DNA of 64,000 nucleotides. Source: Streptomyces venezuelae (GTDB lineage: Bacteria; Actinomycetota; Actinomycetes; Streptomycetales; Streptomycetaceae). The stretch spans positions 5,067,501 to 5,131,500 of the forward strand of contig NZ_CP029190.1 of assembly GCF_008642295.1 (NCBI RefSeq), given 5' to 3'. Of the stretch, positions 15,846-25,303 are shown in pieces. Numbering within the stretch: the stretch's first letter is position 1; each line of letters opens with the position of its first letter. The notes under the pieces are model-generated. The model did not search any database, was not told the origin of the DNA, and worked only from the letters and a program-made list of their open reading frames with translations. The position numbers were made by a program, and so were the translations under genes.

Positions 15846-17734
15846 GCACCCCGCACCGGGCGGCGGCGGGCGCGCTGCTCGCCGCCGCCGTCCTCCTGCT
15901 CCTGCTGCTGCTCGGCGCCGCCGCCCGCCCCGCCGCCGCGGCCGACAACGGGCAGTGGGCCGTCCTGCCCGCCGCCACCCGGCTCGGACAGCGGCCCTAC
16001 TTCTACCTCGCCACCACCCCCGGCGGCACCGTCACCGACACCGTCACCATCACCAACCGGACCGACACCCCCCGGACCTTCCGGCTGTACGCCGCCGACG
16101 CCCACAACACCGCCCGCGACGGCGGCTTCGCCGTCCGCGGCCCCGAGGAGCCGCGCCGGGCCACCGGCGCCTGGCTCCGGCTCGACCGGGACCTGCTCAC
16201 CGTTCCCGCCCGGTCGGCAGCCGACGTCCCCTTCACCCTCACCGTCCCCGAACGGGCCGAACCCGGAGACCACCCCGGCGCCGTCGTCGCCCTGGAAGAG
16301 CGGACCCGGGACCACCCGCAGGGCATCGGCGTCCGCCAGGCCGTCGCCGCCCGCGTCCACCTCCGGGTCGCCGGGCCCACCGCCCCGGCCCTGGCCGTGG
16401 AGGACCTCGCCGTCCGCACCGTCCGTACCCCGGGCACCGTCCGCGCGGAGATCACGTACACCCTGCACAACCTCGGCAATGTCACCCTCCGCCCCCGGGG
16501 CACCCTGGCCGCCGACGGCCTCCTCGGCCGCAGCCTGCTCCGCCGCCCGCTGAGCGGGCTGCCCGCCGAGCTGCTCCCGGGGCAGCGGGTCGAGCTCACC
16601 GAGCACTGGAGCGGCCCGCCCCCGCTCGACCGGGCCGAGGTGACGGTCCGGGCCACCGCCACCGGAACGGCCGGCCGGGCCACCGCCGGATACGCCGTCC
16701 ACCCCCGACTGACCACCGTTTCGGCCGCGCTCCTCGCCCTCACTGCGGCTGCCTGGTCGGCGCGGGCAGCGGCATCGGGGAGAATGGCCCGTATGAGCGA
16801 TCGTTCCCCCGAGCCCACCGCCCCGCACCGTGCGGGCTTCGCCTGCTTCGTCGGCCGCCCGAACGCGGGCAAGTCGACCCTGACCAACGCACTGGTGGGC
16901 ACGAAGGTCGCGATCACCTCCAACCGACCGCAGACCACCCGGCACACCGTCCGCGGCATCGTGCACCGCCCGGACGCCCAGCTCGTCCTGGTCGACACGC
17001 CCGGCCTGCACAAGCCGCGCACCCTGCTCGGCGAGCGGCTCAACGATGTGGTCCGCACCACCTGGGCCGAGGTCGACGTGATCGGCTTCTGCCTGCCGGC
17101 CGACCAGAAGCTCGGCCCCGGCGACAAGTTCATCGCCAAGGAACTCGCGGGGATCAAGAAGACCCCCAAGATCGCCATCGTGACCAAGACCGACCTGGTG
17201 GACTCCAAGGCGCTGGCCGAGCAGCTGATCGCCATCTCGCAGCTCGCCGAGGAGCTCGGCTTCGAATGGGCCGAGATCGTCCCCGTCTCCGCGGTCGGCG
17301 ACAGCCAGGTCCAGCTGCTGGCCGACCTGATCGCCCCGCTGCTCCCGGAGAGCCCGCCGCTCTACCCGGAGGGCGACCTCACCGACGAGCCCGAGATGGT
17401 GATGGTCGCGGAACTGATCCGCGAGGCCGCGCTGGAGGGCGTACGCGACGAACTCCCGCACTCCATCGCCGTGGTGGTCGAGGAGATGATCCCCCGGGAG
17501 AACCGGCCGGCCGACCGCCCGCTGCTCGACATCCACGCCAACGTCTACATCGAGCGGCCGAGCCAGAAGGGCATCATCATCGGGCCCAAGGGCTCGCGCC
17601 TGAAGGAGGTCGGCATGAAGTCGCGCAAGCACATCGAGGCGCTGCTGGGCACGCCGGTCTTCCTGGACCTGCACGTGAAGGTCGCCAAGGACTGGCAGCG
17701 TGACCCCAAGCAGCTCCGCAAGCTCGGCTTCTGA
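15842..17734 (+). CDS. DUF916/WxIP-like membrane protein whose frame continues without stop through Era
   Basis: The frame opens at a GTG overlapping the WxL gene stop and has no stop codon until the end of era (630 aa). Residues 1 to about 32 are a signal peptide (ALLAAAVLLLLLLLGAAA). The DUF916 (WxL-interacting) fold follows: TTPGGTVTDTVTITNRTD, FRLYAADAHNTA, WLRLDRDLLTVPARS and the PERAEPGDHPGAVVAL block. A transmembrane helix (LTTVSAALLALTAAAWSA) and basic residues end the typical protein at about residue 315. Family members usually stop here; this one passes directly into MSDRSPEPTAPHRAGF, the start of Era. Either a membrane-tethered Era fusion is made, or Era is mainly initiated internally. 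A sequencing error removing a stop cannot be excluded. Confidence 0.7.
   Translation: MSTPHRAAAGALLAAAVLLLLLLLGAAARPAAAADNGQWAVLPAATRLGQRPYFYLATTPGGTVTDTVTITNRTDTPRTFRLYAADAHNTARDGGFAVRGPEEPRRATGAWLRLDRDLLTVPARSAADVPFTLTVPERAEPGDHPGAVVALEERTRDHPQGIGVRQAVAARVHLRVAGPTAPALAVEDLAVRTVRTPGTVRAEITYTLHNLGNVTLRPRGTLAADGLLGRSLLRRPLSGLPAELLPGQRVELTEHWSGPPPLDRAEVTVRATATGTAGRATAGYAVHPRLTTVSAALLALTAAAWSARAAASGRMARMSDRSPEPTAPHRAGFACFVGRPNAGKSTLTNALVGTKVAITSNRPQTTRHTVRGIVHRPDAQLVLVDTPGLHKPRTLLGERLNDVVRTTWAEVDVIGFCLPADQKLGPGDKFIAKELAGIKKTPKIAIVTKTDLVDSKALAEQLIAISQLAEELGFEWAEIVPVSAVGDSQVQLLADLIAPLLPESPPLYPEGDLTDEPEMVMVAELIREAALEGVRDELPHSIAVVVEEMIPRENRPADRPLLDIHANVYIERPSQKGIIIGPKGSRLKEVGMKSRKHIEALLGTPVFLDLHVKVAKDWQRDPKQLRKLGF
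16793..17734 (+). CDS. era: GTPase Era
   Basis: Essential 30S-assembly GTPase that binds the 3' end of 16S rRNA; 313 aa. G1 is GRPNAGKST, G3 DTPG, G4 TKTD, and the C-terminal KH domain has IIIGPKGSRLKEVGMKSR. The start is the ATG at 16793 with GGGGAGA nine bases upstream; an ATG at 16784 is less well placed. This gene lies wholly inside the longer frame that begins at 15842, because the upstream DUF916 gene has no stop codon. The good internal ribosome site argues that free Era is made. Confidence 0.96.
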   Translation: MSDRSPEPTAPHRAGFACFVGRPNAGKSTLTNALVGTKVAITSNRPQTTRHTVRGIVHRPDAQLVLVDTPGLHKPRTLLGERLNDVVRTTWAEVDVIGFCLPADQKLGPGDKFIAKELAGIKKTPKIAIVTKTDLVDSKALAEQLIAISQLAEELGFEWAEIVPVSAVGDSQVQLLADLIAPLLPESPPLYPEGDLTDEPEMVMVAELIREAALEGVRDELPHSIAVVVEEMIPRENRPADRPLLDIHANVYIERPSQKGIIIGPKGSRLKEVGMKSRKHIEALLGTPVFLDLHVKVAKDWQRDPKQLRKLGF

Positions 17735-17797
17735 CCTTTTCGACGCGCCCCTCGCACCGGTCGGCGCCGGGGGCGCCTCCCGGGCTTCGGGGCGCTG

Positions 17798-17816
17798 CGC
17801 CGGACTCCGTCCGGCG
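17798..17816. terminator. Hairpin between convergent era and methyltransferase
   Basis: CGCCGGAC, loop TCC, GTCCGGCG: a perfect 8-bp stem. It lies in a 262-base, very G+C-rich gap holding further GC-rich inverted repeats. The position between convergent genes suggests a bidirectional terminator, although no T-tract follows. Confidence 0.5.
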
Positions 17817-17996
17817 GGCCTGGCGCGGCTACCCGGCGGTGCCCTGGCCCCCGGCCGGCCGCCGGGCGGAGCCCCGGGTAATCCGCCGCCGACCCCCGGC
17901 CGGCCCCGGGTCGTCAGCGCAGGCGACGGGCCTGCTCCCCGGATTCGGTGGCCCCGGGCCGGACAGCGGACCGGCAGGCCGGGCCCGCCGTAGGCG

Positions 17997-18668
17997 TCAG
18001 TGCAGGCGCCGGACCTTCAGTGCGTTGTCCGGGCGGGTGCCCGGGCTTCCGTCCGGCGCCGTCATGGTCTGCTCGTGCTCCGCGCAGACCAGTACCTCCC
18101 ACTTCCCGTCGGGCAGCTCCAGCTGCTCCAGCACCTCCTCCGGGGTGGGGAACGGGAACCCGCGATGGGTGTCCGGATCCCAGGACGGCGGGCCGGCGTG
18201 CCCGGCCACCAGCAGGGTTCCGCCGGGGGCGACCGCCGCGGCGGCCCGGCGCAGGATGAGCTCCCGGGGCATCTCGCCGGGGGTGTGCAGGAAGCAGGCC
18301 GAGACCAGGTCGAACTCCCCGGCCGGGAAGGACACCCCGAGGTCGTGCTGCCGGAGGTCCACCCGGTCGGCGACTCCCGCCTCCGCCACATGCTCGGCGG
18401 CCCGGCCGAGGGCGACTCCGGAGATGTCGGTCCCGGTGACCTGCCACCCCTGCCGGGCCAGCCACACCACGTCGGCCCCCTCCCCGCAGCCGAGGTCCAG
18501 GGCCCGGCCGGGTGCCAGATCCGCCGCCTCCCGGACCAGCACGGCGTTCGGCCGGCCGCTCCAGATCCGGTCGCTCTGCCCGTACCGGGCGTCCCAGAAC
18601 TCCTCCTCGGCGGCGGGGGAGTGCGGGTGTGAGTGCGAGTGCGATTGCTGGTGCTGGTGCTCAGTCAT
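17997..18668 (-). CDS. Class I SAM-dependent methyltransferase with His-rich N-terminus
   Basis: 223-aa methyltransferase. Motif I is LDLGCGEGADVVWLARQG, followed by VTGTDISGVAL and the motif IV region FDLVSACFLHTP. The N-terminus HQHQQSHSHSHPH could bind metal. EEFWDARYGQSDRIWSGRPN resembles thiopurine/tellurite-type (TehB-like) methyltransferases. The start was chosen by GGAGGT six bases upstream of the ATG; a longer open extension to 18743 has no such site. The substrate is unknown. Confidence 0.85.
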   Translation of the reverse strand: MTEHQHQQSHSHSHPHSPAAEEEFWDARYGQSDRIWSGRPNAVLVREAADLAPGRALDLGCGEGADVVWLARQGWQVTGTDISGVALGRAAEHVAEAGVADRVDLRQHDLGVSFPAGEFDLVSACFLHTPGEMPRELILRRAAAAVAPGGTLLVAGHAGPPSWDPDTHRGFPFPTPEEVLEQLELPDGKWEVLVCAEHEQTMTAPDGSPGTRPDNALKVRRLH

Positions 18669-18745
18669 CAAAACCTCCGGCTGGCTGCGCTGCTGTGCGT
18701 GCGCCGCCGATGCTGCGCCCGCTCCCGCCGTCCGGGCAAACATCC

Positions 18746-18760
18746 TTGCCGTTTCGGCAA
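18746..18760. promoter_or_regulatory. Inverted repeat upstream of methyltransferase
   Basis: TTGCCG, spacer TTT, CGGCAA: a perfect 6-bp inverted repeat 78 bases upstream of the methyltransferase start, just after the end of the GNAT gene. It could be an operator or a short hairpin. No T-run follows on either strand. Confidence 0.35.
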
Positions 18761-18770
18761 ACCGAAGGGA

Positions 18771-19571
18771 TTATTCGGCAGGCTCGGCGATCAAGGCCGT
18801 GCCCACCCGGCGGAAGCCGGCCCTGGCATAGATCCGGGCCACGTCCTCGTCGCCAGCCGACAGGAACACCAGCCGTGCGCCCCGCTCCCGCGCGTCCGCG
18901 ACCAGGGCCGAGGTCACGCCGAGCGCCAGCCCCTGGCGGCGCGCCGCGGGCAGCGTGCCCACGCCCACGAGCTCGGCCACCCCGTCCAGCGGGTTGTGGA
19001 CGCCGGAGGCCAGCACCACCCCGTCCCGTACCGCCGCCGCCAGCCCGCTCGCGCCGGAGGCGAGCCGCGCCGACACGTGCGCCGTCCGGTCCGCCGTACC
19101 CGGATCCGCCAGCGCCGCGGTCAGCTCCGCCGGCCCGGCCGCACCCAGTGCCGTGCCGGGCTCGGCGAAGGCCAGGGCCGGAACCGTGACCGCCGCCCGC
19201 AGCAGCGGGTCGCCGGCGCCCATCAGCCGTACCTCCGGGTGTGGGGGCAGCGGCTCGGCACCCGGCGCCAGCACCATCAGCGGATGCGCGTGCACGGCCA
19301 GCCCCGCAGCCTCGGCCGCCGCCCGCAGCGAGGGAGTGGTTTCGGCCACCCACTCGAAGGCCTCCGGCACCCCGAGCTCCCGCTGCCGCATCCGGACCCG
19401 GTCCACCTCCGCCGCCGTCACCGGGCCGGCCCCGGGCGTGGGCCGCGCGTAGTACGGCCAGCCCGCGCCCTCCTGGACGAACAGGGTCAGCGAGCCCAGG
19501 TCCTCGGCGCGGGCGCCGCCCGCCCGGGGGACGGTGTCGTAGTAGCGTTCAAGATCGTCAAGAATCGTCAC
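18771..19571 (-). CDS. GNAT family N-acetyltransferase
   Basis: 266-aa protein with a C-terminal GNAT domain. LVGVGTLPAARRQGLALGVTSALVADARERG holds the acetyl-CoA-binding R/Q-x-x-G-x-A/G turn (RRQGLA). VFLSAGDEDVARIYARAGFRRVG is motif B. The N-terminal half is divergent, with a recognisable LGVPEAFEWV segment seen in related actinobacterial acetyltransferases. The start is uncertain: GTG 19571 is used; TTG 19583 adds four residues. The substrate is unknown. Confidence 0.82.
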   Translation of the reverse strand: MTILDDLERYYDTVPRAGGARAEDLGSLTLFVQEGAGWPYYARPTPGAGPVTAAEVDRVRMRQRELGVPEAFEWVAETTPSLRAAAEAAGLAVHAHPLMVLAPGAEPLPPHPEVRLMGAGDPLLRAAVTVPALAFAEPGTALGAAGPAELTAALADPGTADRTAHVSARLASGASGLAAAVRDGVVLASGVHNPLDGVAELVGVGTLPAARRQGLALGVTSALVADARERGARLVFLSAGDEDVARIYARAGFRRVGTALIAEPAE

Positions 19572-19598
19572 CGGCCCATCCAAGCAAGGCGGACCTGC

Positions 19599-19874
19599 TC
19601 AGGCACCTTCTTTCAGCACCTTGGTGATCAGCTCCCGCTGGGCCTCCGTCAGGTGCGGATCCGCGCACCTGACGGTCCGGCCGTCCACCGTGATGACGTA
19701 GCGGAAGCCGTCCGGTACGCCGCCCCGCCCGCCGGGCGCACCCGTCCGGTCCGGCGCCAGCGCCCGCTCGGCCAGCGCCTGCCACACCTCTGCGTCGGGC
19801 CGGCCCGAGGTATCGACCTCGGCCTGCCGCTCGATGCCCGCGAAACCGCCGGTCCGCACCACGTGAATCCGCAT
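19599..19874 (-). CDS. Emfourin-type M4 protease inhibitor
   Basis: 91-aa protein beginning MRIHVVRTGGFAGI and containing DGFRYVITVDGRTVRC and the C-terminal LTEAQRELITKVLKEG. This pattern matches the protealysin inhibitor emfourin, which blocks M4 peptidases of the protealysin group. It lies 18 bases downstream of an M4 peptidase gene on the same strand, the arrangement known for protealysin/emfourin pairs. Small size and lack of a signal peptide suggest cytoplasmic inhibition of its partner. Confidence 0.85.
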   Translation of the reverse strand: MRIHVVRTGGFAGIERQAEVDTSGRPDAEVWQALAERALAPDRTGAPGGRGGVPDGFRYVITVDGRTVRCADPHLTEAQRELITKVLKEGA

Positions 19875-19892
19875 GCGATCTGTCTACCTGCT

Positions 19893-20963
19893 CTACTCGG
19901 TCGGCACACCCACCTGGGACCAGGCCTTGAGCACCGCCTGGTGCTCGGTGCCGCCGTCCCCGAACCGGGCCGCCGCCGCGGCCACGGACAGCCGGGCGAA
20001 GTCCGAGAACTTCGCCTTGGTGCCCAGCTCGCCGCCGGTCAGGGTGTCGTACCAGATCTGCCCCGCCCGCTCCCAGGCCTTGCCGCCCAGGTCGGTGGCC
20101 AGCAGGTAGAAGGCGTGGTTGGGGATGCCGGAGTTGATGTGCACCCCGCCGTTGTCCCGGGTGGTGTTGACGTAGTCGTCCATGGTGGCCGGCTGCGGGT
20201 CCTTGCCGAGCTCGTCGTCGTCGTACGCCGTACCGGGTGCCTTCATCGAGCGCAGCGCGACCCCGCTCACCTCGGGCCCGAGCAGTCCGGCCCCGATCAG
20301 CCAGTCCGCCTGGTCCGCGGTCTGGTCCAGGGTGTACTGCTTGATCAGCGAGCCGAAGACGTCCGACATCGACTCGTTGAGCGCGCCGGCCTGCTTGTAG
20401 TACTCCAGATTGGCCGTGTACTGGGTGACCCCGTGGGCCAGCTCGTGGCCGATGATGTCGACGGACACGGTGAAGTCGAGGAACAGGTCCCCGTCGCCGT
20501 CACCGAACACCATCTGCCGGCCGTCCCAGAAGGCGTTGTTGTACTCCACGCCGTAGTGCACGGTGGCGTCCAGCGGCAGCCCGGCATCGTCGATCGAGTG
20601 CCGTCCGAAGGCCGACCGGAACAGCTCGAAGGTCGCGCCGAGTCCGGCGTAGGCCCGGTTGACGGTCGCGTCCTGCCCGGGCTCGGAGCCCTCCCCGCGC
20701 ACCTTGGTGCCCGGCAGCCGGGTCCGGTGCTCGGCGTCGTACACGGTCCGCTCGGGGCCCTCGGGCCGCTCGTCTACGGGCGCGGCCAGGGCGGGTGCGA
20801 TCCCGCGGACGGTGGTGATCCGGCGCCGGGTGCGCTGGAGGGAGTCGTGCTCGAGGGTGCGCTGCGCGATGTCGGCCCGGCGGGTGTCCTCGGACAGCGT
20901 GATCCGGTCGAGCAGGTGGGGCGGCACGATGGTGCAGAAGACGGGGTGGCGGTGGGTATCCAT
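19893..20963 (-). CDS. M4 family metallopeptidase (protealysin-like)
   Basis: 356-aa thermolysin-family zinc protease. A short N-terminal propeptide carries the protealysin-type PPHLL motif (FCTIVPPHLLDRI) instead of the long FTP/PepSY pro-region. The catalytic domain has HELAHGVTQYT (HExxH), the third ligand and context in ALNESMSDVFGSLI, and the active-site His in GIPNHAFYLLA. No signal peptide is visible, consistent with the protealysin group. The start MDTHRHP was chosen over a longer open extension. It is co-oriented with its likely inhibitor immediately downstream. Confidence 0.93.
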   Translation of the reverse strand: MDTHRHPVFCTIVPPHLLDRITLSEDTRRADIAQRTLEHDSLQRTRRRITTVRGIAPALAAPVDERPEGPERTVYDAEHRTRLPGTKVRGEGSEPGQDATVNRAYAGLGATFELFRSAFGRHSIDDAGLPLDATVHYGVEYNNAFWDGRQMVFGDGDGDLFLDFTVSVDIIGHELAHGVTQYTANLEYYKQAGALNESMSDVFGSLIKQYTLDQTADQADWLIGAGLLGPEVSGVALRSMKAPGTAYDDDELGKDPQPATMDDYVNTTRDNGGVHINSGIPNHAFYLLATDLGGKAWERAGQIWYDTLTGGELGTKAKFSDFARLSVAAAAARFGDGGTEHQAVLKAWSQVGVPTE

Positions 20964-21176
20964 GCCGGAAATGTGGCAGCGGGTCATGCCGATGTCACGA
21001 CCCGTGACCATGATTCATTCGGTCGTCTGAAAGCGGCTGCACCGCATTGACCGATCGGCCGGACTCTTGGGATTGGGTGAGACGTAGCCCACAATTAGGG
21101 CAAAACGGACTAGCGGGTCTTGCATACTGAAACGGCCACGCGCCCCCGGCGCGGCTCGGCTAGGCTGCCACCCATC

Positions 21177-21205
21177 ATGCGTTTCGGGCTGCTTCTCCTT
21201 AGCTG

Positions 21206-21224
<19 letters not shown>
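21177..21224 (+). CDS. leuA leader peptide (four consecutive Leu codons)
   Basis: A 15-codon frame reads MRFGLLLLSCRGEGL and stops at TAG. Codons 5-8 are CTG-CTT-CTC-CTT, four leucines in a row, two of them rare CTT codons in this GC-rich genome. Its last codons lie in the 5' arm of a strong hairpin. This is the layout of a ribosome-mediated leucine attenuator. No Shine-Dalgarno precedes it, so it may be leaderless. Confidence 0.75.
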
Positions 21225-23092
<1,868 letters not shown>

Positions 23093-23115
23093 CCGTACGC
23101 CTCTGCGGAGCCCAC

Positions 23116-23152
23116 GGACCCCGCGTCTCCCCCCTCGGGAGGCGCGGGGTCC
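23116..23152 (+). terminator. Terminator after leuA
   Basis: GGACCCCGCG pairs with CGCGGGGTCC, with an inner TCTCC...GGGA extension. This strong GC hairpin lies 24 bases after the leuA stop, also facing the converging SDR relic. Confidence 0.75.
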
Positions 23153-23155
23153 CGC

Positions 23156-23540
23156 TCATTGCGCCAGGTAGCCGCCGTCCACCGGCAGGACCACCCCGGT
23201 GACGAAGGAGGCCTCGTCCGAGGCCAGGAAGGCCGGCAGGGCTGGTCTCCCGTACATCCGAAAGAGGGAGCACTCCGGCGTTCGCCACGCTGACGTCGAG
23301 CCGTCCGTACGCGGCGACCGCGCCCGCCACCATGGCCCGGGTGGCCTCCGGATCGGCGACGTCACCGGTCACCAGCTCGACGCCGAGGCCCTCGGCGGCC
23401 AGTTCCGTACGCAGGGAAGCCAGGCCGGGGGCATGGATATCGGCCGCGGTGACCCGGGCCCCGGCGCGGGCCAGCAGCAGGGCGGTGGCACGGCCGATCC
23501 CGCTCGCGGCACCCGTCACCAGACAAGAAGCGTCTTTCAC
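23156..23540 (-). pseudogene. Short-chain dehydrogenase relic (internal deletion and frame change)
   Basis: The 5' part from GTG 23540 reads DASCLVTGAASGIGRATALL, the Rossmann TGxxxGIG, and then YGRLDVSVANAGV. Shortly after, at about 23250, homology is lost. The C-terminal SDR tail SDEASFVTGVVLPVDGGYL appears in another frame and ends at 23156. The segment with the catalytic Ser and YxxxK, about 100 residues, is missing. The gene is therefore an inactivated SDR remnant between leuA and the TerB-like gene. Confidence 0.8.
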
Positions 23541-23680
23541 GGCCCCGACACTAGGGGCGCGGATCGGCCAACTCCGCCGGCTCCGGGATGTTGTCTTGTC
23601 ACACGACTGACGCCCGGTCATGGATGTGGCTAACATCACGCCAGCGCGGCGATGTTGCCGCCGGGTAACGGAGGTGGGAC

Positions 23681-24382
23681 GTGCTGCCAGTTCGGGGTGG
23701 GACCAGCCGGAAGCTGAAGGTCTGGGGCATCCGTACCGCCTGGAACACCGTGAGCGACGGGGAGTTCTTCTGCCCGGGCTGCGGTGGCGACCGCAACTAC
23801 CGCCGTCGCACGGGCCGCCGCCGGTTCGCCGTCCTCGGTGTGCCGGTGCTGCCGCGCGGCAACGTCGGGCCGGTGGTCGAGTGCGCCGCCTGCCGCGACC
23901 GGTTCGCCACGGACGTCCTGGACCACCCCACCACCAGCCGCTTCTCGGCGCTGCTGCGCGACGCCGTGCACACGGTCACGCTGGCCGTCCTCGCGGCCGG
24001 CGGTGCCTCCTCGCGCAGCGCGCTGGAGACGGCGGCCGAGGTGGTGCGGTCGGCCGGCTTCCAGGACTGCGGCGAGGACCAGCTGGCGGTGCTGGTGGCG
24101 ACGCTGACCGCGGACACCGGCCGGCTGCCCGGGCTGTACGACGGCCCCGAGTGCTGCGGCGCCGCGCTCTCCATCGAGCTGCACGAGGCGCTGGAGCCGC
24201 TGGCCCCGCACCTGGCCACCCCCGGACGGGAGTCCGTGCTGCTGCAGGGCGCCCGGATCGCGCTCGCCGACGGTCCGTACACCCCGGCCGAGCGTGAGGT
24301 GCTGGCCACCGTGGGCGCGGCCCTCAGGCTCGACTCCGACGAGGTCTCGCGACTGCTGGCCTCGGCCCGTACGCCCTCCTGA
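23681..24382 (+). CDS. TerB-like protein with N-terminal zinc ribbon
   Basis: 233-aa protein. The N-terminal about 70 residues hold two CxxC pairs (CPGCGGDRNYRRR and CAACRDRF), a zinc-ribbon-like module. The remainder is helical and resembles TerB/tellurite-resistance domains, with a paired-repeat look (SRSALETAAEVV, later LADGPYTPAEREVLATVGAALRL). The GTG start has GGAGGTGGG upstream. TerB domains occur in stress and metal-response proteins, but the actual role is unknown. Confidence 0.75.
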   Translation: MLPVRGGTSRKLKVWGIRTAWNTVSDGEFFCPGCGGDRNYRRRTGRRRFAVLGVPVLPRGNVGPVVECAACRDRFATDVLDHPTTSRFSALLRDAVHTVTLAVLAAGGASSRSALETAAEVVRSAGFQDCGEDQLAVLVATLTADTGRLPGLYDGPECCGAALSIELHEALEPLAPHLATPGRESVLLQGARIALADGPYTPAEREVLATVGAALRLDSDEVSRLLASARTPS

Positions 24383-24412
24383 GCCCCGGGCTTCAGCCCG
24401 CGGGCCCGCGCC

Positions 24413-25252
24413 TCAGGTCGTGGCGATGAATGCGCGGAGCTCGGCACACAGGGCCCCGGGGTTGTCCAGCGGGATCAGGGTGCGGGCGTCGGGGATCTCC
24501 ACGTACCGGCCCCGGGGGAGCAGCTCGGCGAGCCTGCGGCCGGTGGCCGGCGGCATCATCCGGTCTTCGGCGCCCCAGGCGACCAGCGCGGGCCGCCGGA
24601 ACTCCGGCAGTCGCTCGGCGGCCCGCAGGTAGGTGTCCTTGCGGGTGGCCTTCAGGAAGGCGGCGAAGTCGCGGCGGACGGCCGGGTCGGTGAGCAGCGG
24701 CCGGTACCAGCGGCGGACCAGCTCGTGCGGGATGGGCCGCTTGGCCATGCCGCCGAGGGAGTTCTGCATCCCGGCCAGCCGGCGGGAGCGGAAGGACTGG
24801 AGCAGCAGGAAGAGCCCGCCGGGAATCCGGCTCATGCGCTCCAGGACCTTGCCCTGCGGGCCCGGAGGGTAGTTGTCGAGGGCCTCGCAGGAGGTGAGCA
24901 CGAGCCGCCCGATGCGTTCGTCGGCGACCCCGACGAGCAGCTGGGCGGTGCCCGCGTCGTTCTGGACGAGGGTGACCTCGCGGAGGTCCAGCCGTTCGAG
25001 GAACTCGGCCAGCAGGGCGGCGACTCCGGTGGCGGAGAGATCGGCTCCGGGGCGCATCGGGCGGCGGTGGCCGCCCAGCGGCAGGACCGGGACCAGGATG
25101 CGGAAGTCGGCGCGCAGGTCCTCGGTGACCCGGTCCCAGACGGATTCGTCGAAGCCGGGCCCGGGGACGAGGACGACGGTGCCCAGGCAGGTGCGCGGGC
25201 GCCCGGTGTCGAGGTAGTCGATGGTTCCGGCGGTCAGTTCGATGTCCGGCAT
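24413..25252 (-). CDS. Alpha/beta hydrolase
   Basis: 279-aa alpha/beta hydrolase fold. VVLVPGPGFDESVWDRV is the oxyanion region. The nucleophile elbow appears as LVQNDAGTAQ, with Asp in the nucleophile position as in haloalkane-dehalogenase/epoxide-hydrolase relatives. ALVAWGAEDRMMPPATGRRLAELLP carries the acid-loop pattern. The residue at the usual catalytic-His site is not obvious (ARTLIPLDNP), so activity is uncertain. The start has GGGGGA six bases upstream. Divergent from a TetR gene with a palindromic operator between them. Confidence 0.83.
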   Translation of the reverse strand: MPDIELTAGTIDYLDTGRPRTCLGTVVLVPGPGFDESVWDRVTEDLRADFRILVPVLPLGGHRRPMRPGADLSATGVAALLAEFLERLDLREVTLVQNDAGTAQLLVGVADERIGRLVLTSCEALDNYPPGPQGKVLERMSRIPGGLFLLLQSFRSRRLAGMQNSLGGMAKRPIPHELVRRWYRPLLTDPAVRRDFAAFLKATRKDTYLRAAERLPEFRRPALVAWGAEDRMMPPATGRRLAELLPRGRYVEIPDARTLIPLDNPGALCAELRAFIATT

Positions 25253-25265
25253 GCGTTCCCCCACC

Positions 25266-25291
25266 CTCACTAGATAGACCGATCTAGTGAG
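25266..25291. promoter_or_regulatory. Perfect palindromic operator between hydrolase and TetR genes
   Basis: CTCACTAGAT, a six-base spacer AGACCG, then ATCTAGTGAG: 10-bp perfect arms. It lies 14 bases from the hydrolase start and 12 from the tetR start, so a bound dimer would block both promoters. It is the likely binding site of the adjacent TetR protein. Confidence 0.85.
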
Positions 25292-25303
25292 AGACTAGCC
25301 CCC

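Noticed and set aside
17735..17996. Open frames in the gap between era and the methyltransferase
   Set aside because: Pro/Arg/Gly-rich translations with no ribosome sites; the DNA is dominated by GC-rich inverted repeats.
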